64,000 nucleotides of DNA from MWEH01 sp035409945 (GTDB lineage Bacteria > Bacillota > Clostridia > Christensenellales > DTU072), in the NCBI GenBank assembly GCA_035409945.1, contig DAONQC010000006.1, positions 19,510-83,509 of the forward strand, in the 5' to 3' direction. The translations under genes and the position numbers were made by a program. This document shows, in pieces, positions 34,579 through 42,937 of the stretch. The notes beneath the pieces were generated by a model, which did not search any database, was not told the origin of the DNA, and saw nothing but the letters and a program-made list of their open reading frames with translations. Within the stretch, counting starts at the first letter, position 1; the number at the start of each line of letters is the position of its first letter.

Positions 34579-35157
34579 ATGAATTATGAATCTAAAATCA
34601 TTGACTATATGGAAAATAACGATGGATACATATCTAATAAAATGACAAAAAAATTAGGTATTCCGACTATTTATTTGACTCGCATGGCAGAAAAAAAAGA
34701 CATTCTCAAAGTTACAAGAGGCGTCTATATCTTGCCTAATATATTTGAAGATGAGTTGTTTATTAACTATCTAAGATATTCTAAAATTATATACTCTGGC
34801 AATACAGCGCTGGTTTTAAATAAAATGTCGAACCGGTCTTTGAAGGAGATAGAAGCCAATGTTCCCATTAGTTATAACATACATAACAGCGTTACGTTTA
34901 AAACTAATAGAGTTAATAATCTTCGTTATACTCTTGGAAAATCTTTTATAAAAACTGATTTTGGCAATTTAGTACCAACATATAATAAAGAAAGGGTGCT
35001 CTGTGATATTTTTACTTTTGAAACATTAGATAATGAAGCATTGAATTATGCAATAAAATCAGCTAAAGAACAAAAGATAAACTATGAACAACTTTACGAC
35101 TATTCTATAAAACTAGGCATATATGAAAAAATACGACTATTATTGGAGATCAGATAA
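34579..35157 (+). CDS. abiEi: AbiEi antitoxin of a type IV-like toxin-antitoxin pair
   Basis: 192 aa with an N-terminal winged helix (DGYISNKMTKKLGIPTIYLT, then KVTRGVYILP) and an AbiEi core (YSGNTALVLNKMSNRS, NKERVLCDIF). It would repress its own operon through the adjacent inverted repeat and counteract the downstream nucleotidyltransferase. The stop is separated from the next start by one base (TAATATG). Confidence 0.85.
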   Translation: MNYESKIIDYMENNDGYISNKMTKKLGIPTIYLTRMAEKKDILKVTRGVYILPNIFEDELFINYLRYSKIIYSGNTALVLNKMSNRSLKEIEANVPISYNIHNSVTFKTNRVNNLRYTLGKSFIKTDFGNLVPTYNKERVLCDIFTFETLDNEALNYAIKSAKEQKINYEQLYDYSIKLGIYEKIRLLLEIR

Positions 35158-35158
35158 T

Positions 35159-36562
35159 ATGAATATTGACAAATTGAAAAACATAGTAGTTAATACTGCT
35201 AAAAAAGAGAACGTAACGGTGCAAGAAGTCTGGGACAAATATTTTTTTGACCAATTTTTAGTACGATTATCACAAAGCGAATATAAAGCCAATTTCATAT
35301 TAAAAGGAGGTTTTTTGCTCGAAAATATTGTTGGTATAAAAAACAGAACTACGCTCGATTTGGATTTTAGTTATAGACTAGCAAAAATTAATAAAGAAGA
35401 TTTACAACATAAAATATCGACAATTATAGCTGAAGATGTGAAAGATCAGATAAGCTTCGAACTGAGAGATATCAAAAGTATTAATGAAGAAGGCAAATAT
35501 GGAGGGTTTAGAATAAGAATTGATGGCAACACTGGGAATATAAGAAAAACATTTTCAATAGATGTTGTTAGTGGCGATATTATAACTCCTTATCCACAGC
35601 TTTTAGAGTATAAGACTGATATAAGGCAACAGACAATAAAGGTATATAGTTATAATAAGGAGACAATTTTGGCTGAAAAATTCCAAACAGTTATCAGTAG
35701 AGGAATTAACAACACTAGGATGAAAGATTTTTATGACATATGCATGCTAACTAATGACAAGAGTTTAGACAGAGAACTGTTGCATGATGTGTTAATTAAT
35801 ACATTTGAAAACAGGAAGACAAGCATCAAAGCAAGTGATATAGAGCCAGTAATTAGTGATATTATTAATTCTAAGCTATTAGAAAGACAGTTTAATGAGT
35901 ATGTGCGTAAGGCGCAATTTGCTCGCGATTTAGAATATTCTAATGTTATAGATGCATTGGTTATAGCATTTAAATCGATTAAGTATATAAAAGAGATTAA
36001 GCTCAAGATAAAATCTTTGTTGATTATTAGACAGGGTGAAACGGAACAGAGTATAGCTGGTGGATGGTTTGATTCTCGGTTAACTCAAAGCGGTGTAACA
36101 CAAATTACTCGTCTAAAGGATGAGATTTCAGAAAAAATTAAGGATTTAGAAGAAGTTTATATATTGTCCAGCGACTTAAATAGAGCAAGAGAAACAGTTA
36201 AGATATTATTCAATGATAAATATCCAATTAAGTATGACCAAAGGCTTCGTGAGAGTAATGATGCTCACTTAACAAGTCTTGACGTAGATGCCACCAAAAC
36301 GAAACATCATAATGAGCAGTTAGACAAAATAGAATTTGGAGAAAACTATCCTAACGAGGAATCGGCCGAAGGATACTATAATCGAGTTTATGATTGTTTT
36401 TTAGGAATCAATGAGCAATATCAAAACAAGAATGTGGTTATCGTAACTCACGAAGGCGCGTATGGTATTATAAAATCTATAATTAATGGGACAGTATGGT
36501 CCAGTAAACAAAGGTATGTGCTGGGATGTTCAGAAGTTTTCGCATACCAAGTTCAGCCATGA
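35159..36562 (+). CDS. abiEii: AbiEii-type nucleotidyltransferase fused to a histidine-phosphatase domain
   Basis: The start at 35159 is set by TTGGAG. Residues about 1-285 are AbiEii: FILKGGFLLENIVG, RTTLDLDFSY (metal-binding Asp pair), a later ETILAEKFQTVISRG and RMKDFYDI, as in toxins that add nucleotides to tRNA. After a short linker comes a complete phosphoglycerate-mutase-like domain (about 285-467): LLIIRQGETEQS, SSDLNRARETVKIL and VVIVTHEGAYGII. The catalytic RHG is RQG, with Gln in place of the phosphorylated His near residue 292. The fused domain probably binds rather than hydrolyses phosphate. Such a fusion is new to me. Confidence 0.8.
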   Translation: MNIDKLKNIVVNTAKKENVTVQEVWDKYFFDQFLVRLSQSEYKANFILKGGFLLENIVGIKNRTTLDLDFSYRLAKINKEDLQHKISTIIAEDVKDQISFELRDIKSINEEGKYGGFRIRIDGNTGNIRKTFSIDVVSGDIITPYPQLLEYKTDIRQQTIKVYSYNKETILAEKFQTVISRGINNTRMKDFYDICMLTNDKSLDRELLHDVLINTFENRKTSIKASDIEPVISDIINSKLLERQFNEYVRKAQFARDLEYSNVIDALVIAFKSIKYIKEIKLKIKSLLIIRQGETEQSIAGGWFDSRLTQSGVTQITRLKDEISEKIKDLEEVYILSSDLNRARETVKILFNDKYPIKYDQRLRESNDAHLTSLDVDATKTKHHNEQLDKIEFGENYPNEESAEGYYNRVYDCFLGINEQYQNKNVVIVTHEGAYGIIKSIINGTVWSSKQRYVLGCSEVFAYQVQP

Positions 36563-37027
36563 TGAGTTTAATATCTGTTGCAATGACCTAACAATTTTTA
36601 ACTTATTGCTTATTAAACGATATATTATTCATTTGCTATTAAATAGTTATTGTCTTGCAAAATCATATATTGGTTATGACAAAAGATTGCGAGAAATATA
36701 AGTATGCATAAATATGCCAAAATTTAGCATTAGTAGTTGTTATATTAGCCCAGCTTTGTTGTATTGTACTATTTGTTTGTTAGCAATAGATGGCTAAAAA
36801 CATAAGTGTTTAGATGGTTTTGAGTAAAGAGTTTGTTTATTAATCGCTATTAAGGACGAGCGACCGAAATTTACTAAAATCTTAAAACGTACGAAAAAAT
36901 GGCAGGCTTTTTAGAGCTTAAAATGGCTGAAAGGGCGCATAGGTATCGCGCGTTTTGGCTTTTTCGTATTTTACAACTGTCAAATTATTAGCGTTAATAA
37001 AAGGCGATTAATTTCTTTTTTTTGATT
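36563..37027 (+). other. Intergenic region with a long inverted repeat
   Basis: No gene is supported. ACGAAAAA (36891-36898) pairs with TTTTTCGT (36960-36967), enclosing a GCGC-closed inner hairpin; it may be a small RNA or a terminator of the AbiE operon. TGTTGCAATGACCTA near 36580 is also found near 16636. Confidence 0.35.
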
Positions 37028-37092
37028 TTACACAAATATTACAAGAGCTTTACCAATGTTGGTGGAAGCTTTTTTTCGTTGTGAGATAGAAT
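37028..37092 (+). promoter_or_regulatory. PhoP boxes and promoter of the pst operon
   Basis: TTACA at 37028 and 37039 and TTACC at 37050 recur every 11 bases, the pattern of Gram-positive PhoP sites. A -10-like TAGAAT lies at 37087-37092. A hairpin with T-run (about 37047-37077) overlaps the last box and may end upstream transcription. Confidence 0.65.
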
Positions 37093-37119
37093 GAAAGCAG
37101 AATCAATAGGAGGTTTAAT

Positions 37120-38043
37120 ATGAAAAAACAAGTTAAAATTATTATGGTAGTATTATGTATCTGTGCTTTAGTTGGCACCATAGCCATAGGCCTAGCTGGA
37201 TGCAAAAAAGATGCAGAAAAAGATATCACAGTCATATCAAGAGAAGATGGAAGTGGTACACGAGATGCGTTTGACAGTCTCATTAAAAAAGACGGTGCAA
37301 GTTTGGTAAAAGATGCAAATGGAAAGAAATATACAACAAGCCCATTTGTTAAAAGTATTGAAATGCTAAGCAAAACTGGTGATGTTAAAACTAAAGTCTC
37401 ATCTACCAAAACAGCTATTGGATATATATCCTTAGGTTCTTTAGATAATACAGTTAAGGCATTAACCATTAACGGTGTAGTTGCAAGTTCTGAAAATGTA
37501 TTAAATGGAACATATTTATTAAAGCGCCCGTTCGTTATAGTTACTTCAAATAGTACTACATTAACCGCAGCAACAGATGACTTTGTTAAATATCTAAAAA
37601 GTTCACAAGCCCAAATCATAGTTAAAGGACAAAAGTATGTAGAGCAAGCATCTACTACAGCCTACACAGCACCTGCTACGGCAGTATCTGGAACTATATA
37701 CATAAAGGGCTCGACGTCAGTTGATCCATTAATGGATAAGTTAATTGCAGACTATCAAAAAATAGGTGGAGCAAAAGTCAGTGGCATAGAGTTTGAAAAA
37801 GACGCACAAGGATCATCTCACGGTATAACCGCAGCAAAAGAGGATACTACGGGTAATGTGATTGGTATGTCATCTTCAGCTATAAAAACAGCAGACGCAG
37901 GTAGCTTAAGCCAATTCAATATTGCATTAGATGCAGTTGCGGTAATAGTGCATAAGGATAACGGCATACAGAATGTAACAATAGAACAATTATTTGATAT
38001 CTACACTGGTGCTATAACGAAGTTCTCACAGATTACTGCATAA
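37120..38043 (+). CDS. pstS: Phosphate-binding lipoprotein PstS, circularly permuted order
   Basis: Lipobox GLAGC. The usual order of PstS motifs is reversed. Here ISREDGSGTRDAF, normally in the second half, comes directly after the signal peptide, followed by IGYISLGSLDNTVKAL and the hinge strand. The normal first half then follows: IYIKGSTSVDPLMDKLIADYQ, GIGMSSSAIK-like text and VAVIVHKDNG with TIEQLFDIYTGAITKF at the very end. Both phosphate-binding loops are present, so it should bind phosphate. SD AGGAGG; PhoP boxes upstream. Confidence 0.88.
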   Translation: MKKQVKIIMVVLCICALVGTIAIGLAGCKKDAEKDITVISREDGSGTRDAFDSLIKKDGASLVKDANGKKYTTSPFVKSIEMLSKTGDVKTKVSSTKTAIGYISLGSLDNTVKALTINGVVASSENVLNGTYLLKRPFVIVTSNSTTLTAATDDFVKYLKSSQAQIIVKGQKYVEQASTTAYTAPATAVSGTIYIKGSTSVDPLMDKLIADYQKIGGAKVSGIEFEKDAQGSSHGITAAKEDTTGNVIGMSSSAIKTADAGSLSQFNIALDAVAVIVHKDNGIQNVTIEQLFDIYTGAITKFSQITA

Positions 38044-38081
38044 GGATGAGGTTACTCCTTAACGGGAATTATTAAAACAAC

Positions 38082-38114
38082 ACCTAGCACTTGTTATTTA
38101 GACAGGTGCTAGGT
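38082..38114 (+). other. Stem-loop between pstS and pstCA
   Basis: ACCTAGCAC (38082-38090) pairs perfectly with GTGCTAGGT (38106-38114), without a T-run. It probably protects the abundant pstS mRNA end or marks partial termination, as often seen after binding-protein genes. Confidence 0.6.
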
Positions 38115-38132
38115 AGGTTCATTAAAGATGTA

Positions 38133-38156
38133 GGGAGGGCTTTGATGAACGACTAA
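38133..38156 (+). other. Three-codon minigene in frame with pstCA
   Basis: The only strong SD (GGGAGGG, 38133-38139) serves ATG AAC GAC TAA (38145-38156). The pstCA start at 38166 is in the same frame ten bases later and has no SD of its own. One C-to-T change in an ancestral CAA would explain it; translation may restart. Confidence 0.45.
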
Positions 38157-38165
38157 CTAGATAGA

Positions 38166-40118
38166 ATGAATCAAGAAAAGACAGATAAAGTAAATTTAAA
38201 AATTAATAAAGAATTAGGGATGAAGATTTTGTTTGGGATAGCAGCGTGTGTTGCTATATTAGCCACAATAACTATCTTCATCTTTTTATTTATAAAAGGC
38301 GTCCCCGCGATTAGAAGAATTGGCTTGGGAAACTTTTTATTTGGTCAAACCTGGCGACCAGATACGCATGATACATATGAAGGTGAGATATCTGGGATTT
38401 ATGGGATATTCCCTATGATTATAGGGACTTTGTATGCTACGGTAGGAGCTGTAATAATTGGTGGAATATTAGGATTTTTTACTGCTGTATTTCTATCAAG
38501 GTTCTGCCCGCCAAAAATAAAGCCAATTTTAACCCAGCTTGTGAATTTGCTTGCAGGGATTCCTTCAGTTGTGTATGGATTTTTTGGCATGCAACTATTA
38601 CTTCCTCTACTTGGAGAAGTTTCGCCAAACGGCTCAGGTTCTGGGATTTTAGCGGTATCTATCATATTAGGTGTTATGATTTTACCTACCATTGTTGCAC
38701 TCTCAAAAACTTCTATCGATGCAGTCCCTGAAGCATATTATACTGGTGCTCGTGCAATAGGTGATAGCCATGCAGGAGCGGTGTTTGGAGCAGTGGTTCC
38801 AGCAGCAAAGTCTGGTATAGCGGCAAGCTTTATTTTAGGGATAGGCAGGGCTGTCGGAGAGACTATGGCGGTTATCATGCTTGCTGGAAATAACCCAGTT
38901 ATCCCTACAACGCTATTTTCATCCTTTAGAACAATGACAGCTAATGTTGTTCTGGAAATGGGCTATGCAGGTGAATTACAACTTGGTGCATTAATAGCAA
39001 CTGGGTGTATATTATTTTTCTTTGTGTTAGTAATTAACACACTCTTCGGATTAATACGCGGAAGCTCTGAAAAAGTCGAAGGGAAAAACAAGCTAGGTTT
39101 GTTTATCAAAAAGATACAGAGAAAAAGGTCAACTAACAACCTCTCTGATTTAGCAAGTAACATATCTGAAAATCGAGTCGATAACATTAAAAAAGAATCT
39201 AAATTCAAGCAAGTTATGAAGGGCGTAAAAAGAGATATACAGCGATTTAGAGAGGGGTTTCAATCTTTATTAAACCGTAGGAACAAGGTGATTATTCAGA
39301 TAAAGACGATACTTTGTTATGTTTGTACTATAGTGGCTGTAACTGCACTTATTACTATTGTGGTATTTATATTTGTGAAAGGAGTGCCGAATATTACTTG
39401 GGACTTGATAAGCCGCAATTTTAGTTATGGTGAAGATCCAACCATAATGCCATCTATAGTTGTTACCATAATGCTGATAGCTTTAAGTATGGTAATAGCT
39501 TTACCTTTAGGTATTTGCACAGCGGTCTTTTTATCAGAATATACTAAAAAAGGCAATAAATTTATTAAGATAATACGTGGTGCACTAGAAATATTATCGG
39601 GCATCCCTTCCATCGTTTATGGACTGTTCGGTATGGTCTTTTTCTGTGTAATGCTGAAGCTTGGAACTAGTGTTCTTGCCGGTTCGTTGACGGTAGCGAT
39701 TATGATAATACCAGTTATATGTCGCTCAACTGAAGAGAGCTTAAAGATGGTACCACAAAGTTATCGAGAAGGTAGTTTTGCGCTTGGCGCCGGTAAGGCT
39801 AGAACTATTTTTAAAGTTGTTATACCTTCTGCTATGCCAGGCATTTTAGCTGCTACCATATTAGCGGTTGGGAGGGTTATAAGCGAGTCTGCGCCGCTAA
39901 TGTTCACTATGGGCGCATCGCTTAAAGGAGTTCCTCGAACCGGTTACTTAGGTAGTGGGACATCTTTAGCTGTTGCATTATATATATTAGCAGGGGAAGG
40001 ATTGTACATAAAAGAAGCTTATGCGACTGCCTGTGTGCTCATATTAATAATACTTACACTCAACATATTATCAACACTGCTCGTCAGCAGACTGCAAAAG
40101 AAGTTCGTTGGAAAATAA
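38166..40118 (+). CDS. pstCA: Phosphate ABC transporter permease, PstC-PstA fusion
   Basis: Two permeases in one chain. The first half (about 1-300) is PstC: GIFPMIIGTLYATVGAVIIG, LLAGIPSVVYGFFGM and AIGDSHAGAVFGAVVPAAKSGI. A basic hydrophilic linker of about 75 residues follows, then PstA: GEDPTIMPSIVVTIMLIALSM, LSGIPSIVYGLFGMVFF and SFALGAGKARTIFKVVIPSAM. Both EAA-type coupling loops are present, so one chain could supply the whole membrane pore for PstB. Start issue: see the minigene just upstream. Confidence 0.93.
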   Translation: MNQEKTDKVNLKINKELGMKILFGIAACVAILATITIFIFLFIKGVPAIRRIGLGNFLFGQTWRPDTHDTYEGEISGIYGIFPMIIGTLYATVGAVIIGGILGFFTAVFLSRFCPPKIKPILTQLVNLLAGIPSVVYGFFGMQLLLPLLGEVSPNGSGSGILAVSIILGVMILPTIVALSKTSIDAVPEAYYTGARAIGDSHAGAVFGAVVPAAKSGIAASFILGIGRAVGETMAVIMLAGNNPVIPTTLFSSFRTMTANVVLEMGYAGELQLGALIATGCILFFFVLVINTLFGLIRGSSEKVEGKNKLGLFIKKIQRKRSTNNLSDLASNISENRVDNIKKESKFKQVMKGVKRDIQRFREGFQSLLNRRNKVIIQIKTILCYVCTIVAVTALITIVVFIFVKGVPNITWDLISRNFSYGEDPTIMPSIVVTIMLIALSMVIALPLGICTAVFLSEYTKKGNKFIKIIRGALEILSGIPSIVYGLFGMVFFCVMLKLGTSVLAGSLTVAIMIIPVICRSTEESLKMVPQSYREGSFALGAGKARTIFKVVIPSAMPGILAATILAVGRVISESAPLMFTMGASLKGVPRTGYLGSGTSLAVALYILAGEGLYIKEAYATACVLILIILTLNILSTLLVSRLQKKFVGK

Positions 40119-40164
40119 TGAGATGTTTGCAAATAAATGATAAAAACAATCTAGCGAATGGCAA

Positions 40165-40221
40165 AAGCAATACCAACACTACTTGCGGGCTCGTCTGAAA
40201 AAGAAGTTTGTTGGGAAATAA
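40165..40221 (+). repeat. Echo of the pstCA 3' end
   Basis: CAACACTACTTGCGGGCTCG continues to a copy of the last codons that reads KKKFVGK-stop, 103 bases beyond the gene's own QKKFVGK-stop. Confidence 0.8.
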
Positions 40222-40278
40222 TAGGGAATACAGAAGTGTTAATAATTAATCTAGTTAATGGTAACGAAGGAGAAAATT

Positions 40279-41085
40279 TTGAAAAATAAAAAAAGAAAAA
40301 ATCAAAATAATCTATTAGATGAGAAGAAAATATTAAACGGCAATATAGAAATTAAAAATGCAAATCTTTGGTACGGTGAATTTCAGGCCTTAAAAAACAT
40401 AACAATGAACATCCCTGAGAAAAAGGTAACTGCTTTCATTGGCCCCTCTGGCTGTGGAAAAACCACTCTTTTAAAGTGTTTAAATAGGATGAATGAGTTA
40501 ATCCCTGGCTGTAGAACGGAAGGTGATTTTAGGATCGGTGGTGTAGATATATATAATGGAATTGATGTAAATCTGCTTCGTAAGGATGTAGGTATGGTTT
40601 TTCAAAAACCTAATCCATTTGCTATGAGCTTATATGATAACATTTCATATGGGCCTAGGACGCACGGTATAAAATCTAAGTCAGCTTTAGATAATATTGT
40701 AGAAACTAGTCTTAAGCAAGCAGCAATGTGGGAAGAAGTAAAAGATAGATTGCATAAATCTGCTCTGGGGCTGTCAGGCGGGCAACAACAACGGTTATGC
40801 ATTGCAAGAGCCCTGGCTGTCCAGCCGAAAATACTTTTAATGGACGAGCCAACTAGTGCGCTAGATCCTATCTCTACTGGAAAAATAGAAGAACTTATGG
40901 AGATATTAAAAACAGATTACACCATTGTAATAGTTACTCATAATATGCAACAAGCAACTAGAATTGCAGATGAAACTGCTTTTTTACTACTAGGAGACCT
41001 TGTTGAACATGGTAAAACCGAAGATGTATTTAATACACCAAAAGACCTGCGCACAGAAAATTATATCACTGGAAGATTTGGTTAA
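40279..41085 (+). CDS. pstB: Phosphate ABC transporter ATPase
   Basis: Walker A GPSGCGKTT, Q-loop VFQKPNPFAMSLYDN, signature LSGGQQQRLCIARALA, Walker B ILLMDEPTSALDP and switch IVTHNMQQATR are standard PstB. The TTG at 40279 is preferred as start because AAGGAG lies just upstream; an in-frame ATG at 40258 would put that SD inside the gene. Confidence 0.95.
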   Translation: MKNKKRKNQNNLLDEKKILNGNIEIKNANLWYGEFQALKNITMNIPEKKVTAFIGPSGCGKTTLLKCLNRMNELIPGCRTEGDFRIGGVDIYNGIDVNLLRKDVGMVFQKPNPFAMSLYDNISYGPRTHGIKSKSALDNIVETSLKQAAMWEEVKDRLHKSALGLSGGQQQRLCIARALAVQPKILLMDEPTSALDPISTGKIEELMEILKTDYTIVIVTHNMQQATRIADETAFLLLGDLVEHGKTEDVFNTPKDLRTENYITGRFG

Positions 41086-41134
41086 TAAAAATATAACTGA
41101 ATATGTTTTTAGGAATAGGAGGTATTAGGGTATA

Positions 41135-41794
41135 ATGGGAATAAGGAATAGATATGAATCTGAACTCAAATTAGTCTTTAACAAAATGATAGACATGTGT
41201 AGAGCAGTGGAGAACGCTATAGAAAAATCAATCAATGCTTTGGTACTTAGGGATAGAGATTTAGCAAAGGAAGTAATACAAGAAGACCAATATATAGATG
41301 ATTTAGAAAGGGATATAGAGAGGGACTGCTTAAAAATTTTGTTACTTGAACATCCTGTTGCAAGCGATTTTAGAGATATCTCCGCTGCACTCAAGATGAT
41401 TACTGATTTAGAACGGATTGCAGACCAGGCCGCTGATATATCAAGCATATCTTTGCAGTTTGGCGATGAGGAGTATATAAAGAAATTAGAGCATATACCG
41501 ATTATGGCGAGGCTTACTCAGTCAATGTTGCATGACGGCATACAAAGTTATATAAATAAAGATTTAGCAGTTGCGAGGTCGCTAGATAAGCGGGATGACG
41601 AAGTCGATGAGCTTTTCGAAACGATAAAAAAAGAGTTGGTCGAAATAATCAAAAAAGATACAGATACAGCAGATCAAGCCTTGTTGCTTATGATGATTGC
41701 GAAGTATCTAGAGCGTATCGGTGACCATGCTGTCAATGTAGGTGAGTGGGTTGAGTATGCTATCGCTGGGTACAGAAAAACAGGGGTTGTTTAA
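41135..41794 (+). CDS. phoU: Phosphate signalling regulator PhoU
   Basis: 219 aa, two three-helix PhoU repeats. The conserved blocks (R)D(Y)IDDLERDIERDCLKIL, ISAALKMITDLERIADQA and MIAKYLERIGDHAVNVGEW carry the metal-binding acidic residues. It links PstB activity to PhoR signalling. AGGAGG lies 12 bases before the ATG. Confidence 0.95.
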   Translation: MGIRNRYESELKLVFNKMIDMCRAVENAIEKSINALVLRDRDLAKEVIQEDQYIDDLERDIERDCLKILLLEHPVASDFRDISAALKMITDLERIADQAADISSISLQFGDEEYIKKLEHIPIMARLTQSMLHDGIQSYINKDLAVARSLDKRDDEVDELFETIKKELVEIIKKDTDTADQALLLMMIAKYLERIGDHAVNVGEWVEYAIAGYRKTGVV

Positions 41795-41957
41795 CAGCTA
41801 ATTATATATTTAAGCAGCCGAATAACAATCTTGTTTGAGAAATTGTCGCAGTTACAAATAATAACCAAATGTTAATTATAGGATACAATAAAATACTAAA
41901 AGGTAGCCTAAATCAATAATATAATAATACTTTATAGGATGAGAAAGAGAGGGGTGC

Positions 41958-42632
41958 ATGGAGAACAAACAACTAATATATGCAGTCGATGATGAAAAGT
42001 CAATAAGAGATCTTTATGATTGCGCGCTAGCAAGTTCAGGGTTTGCAGTTAAATGTTTTGAAAACGCAGAGACGTTATTTAAAGCAATTGAAGAACAAAA
42101 GCCAGATATGTGTCTACTAGATATTATGCTAGATGGAATGGATGGATATGAAATCCTTTTTAAACTTAGAGCTGAAAGCGAAACCTCTAATATTCCAGTG
42201 ATTTTAGTATCCGCAAAAGGAGAAGAAATTAGCAAGGTAAAAGGCTTGAATTTAGGTGCTGATGATTACATTGAAAAGCCATTTGGCATTATGGAACTTG
42301 TGGCAAGGATAAATGCTAATTTAAGAAGAGTGGTTACAAAAACTGTTTCCAAAATACAATATAAAGATATATTCATTAACGATGCTGCTCACGAAATCAG
42401 TATTGCAGATAATGTTGTGGAACTAACGTTGAAGGAATATGAGTTACTGAAACATCTAGTCGCAAACGCTGAAAATGTTGTGACAAGAGAAGATTTATTA
42501 AATACAGTTTGGGGGCCGAATTACGGAGAGACAAGAACATTGGACATGCATATTGCTTCGCTTAGAAAAGCTCTATCTGATTCCGAGACGCAAATTAACA
42601 CTATTAGAGGCGTAGGGTACTTGTTAAAATAA
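41958..42632 (+). CDS. phoB: PhoB/PhoP-type response regulator
   Basis: OmpR-family regulator: receiver domain with AVDDEKSIRDLY, phosphoacceptor Asp near residue 55 (MCLLDIMLDGMDGYE), ILVSAKG and DDYIEKPFG, then a winged helix ending ETRTLDMHIASLRKAL and IRGVGYLL. Lying between phoU and the sensor kinase with PhoP boxes upstream of pstS, it is the phosphate-starvation activator. Confidence 0.9.
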   Translation: MENKQLIYAVDDEKSIRDLYDCALASSGFAVKCFENAETLFKAIEEQKPDMCLLDIMLDGMDGYEILFKLRAESETSNIPVILVSAKGEEISKVKGLNLGADDYIEKPFGIMELVARINANLRRVVTKTVSKIQYKDIFINDAAHEISIADNVVELTLKEYELLKHLVANAENVVTREDLLNTVWGPNYGETRTLDMHIASLRKALSDSETQINTIRGVGYLLK

Positions 42633-42900
42633 AGGCTTGTTTAGACAACCGCCCAGGTGCGACAAACTAATATGTGTGGGAGTTGTTTGTTAAAACAAAG
42701 GCTTGCTTATACAATAGCCCTGAGTACAACAAACCAATGCGTGTAGGTGCTTTTTAAAATAAGACTTGCCTAGACAATTCTGGATGTGGTAAATGAAATG
42801 CACGTGGGTTACTTGTTGGAAGAACTTGCCTCTAAAATGGAGCCGATTCGACAAATGAAATATGATAGGCAACTTGGTGAAATAAAGGCTTACCTATACT
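42621..42900 (+). repeat. Five-unit degenerate array starting in the phoB 3' end
   Basis: Units begin TTGTTAAAATAAAGGCTTG or variants at 42621 (inside the last codons), 42687, 42751, 42813 and 42874, with periods of 66, 64, 62 and 61 bases. The last unit runs into the phoR start region. Confidence 0.85.
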
Positions 42901-42937
42901 ATGATTGTCATGCAATCTATATAAAGATGAAATAGAA

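Noticed and set aside
16620..36600. TGTTGCAATGACCTA shared near 16636 and 36580 as an attachment site.
   Set aside because: Fifteen bases at two places, with no integrase or element boundary, is too little.
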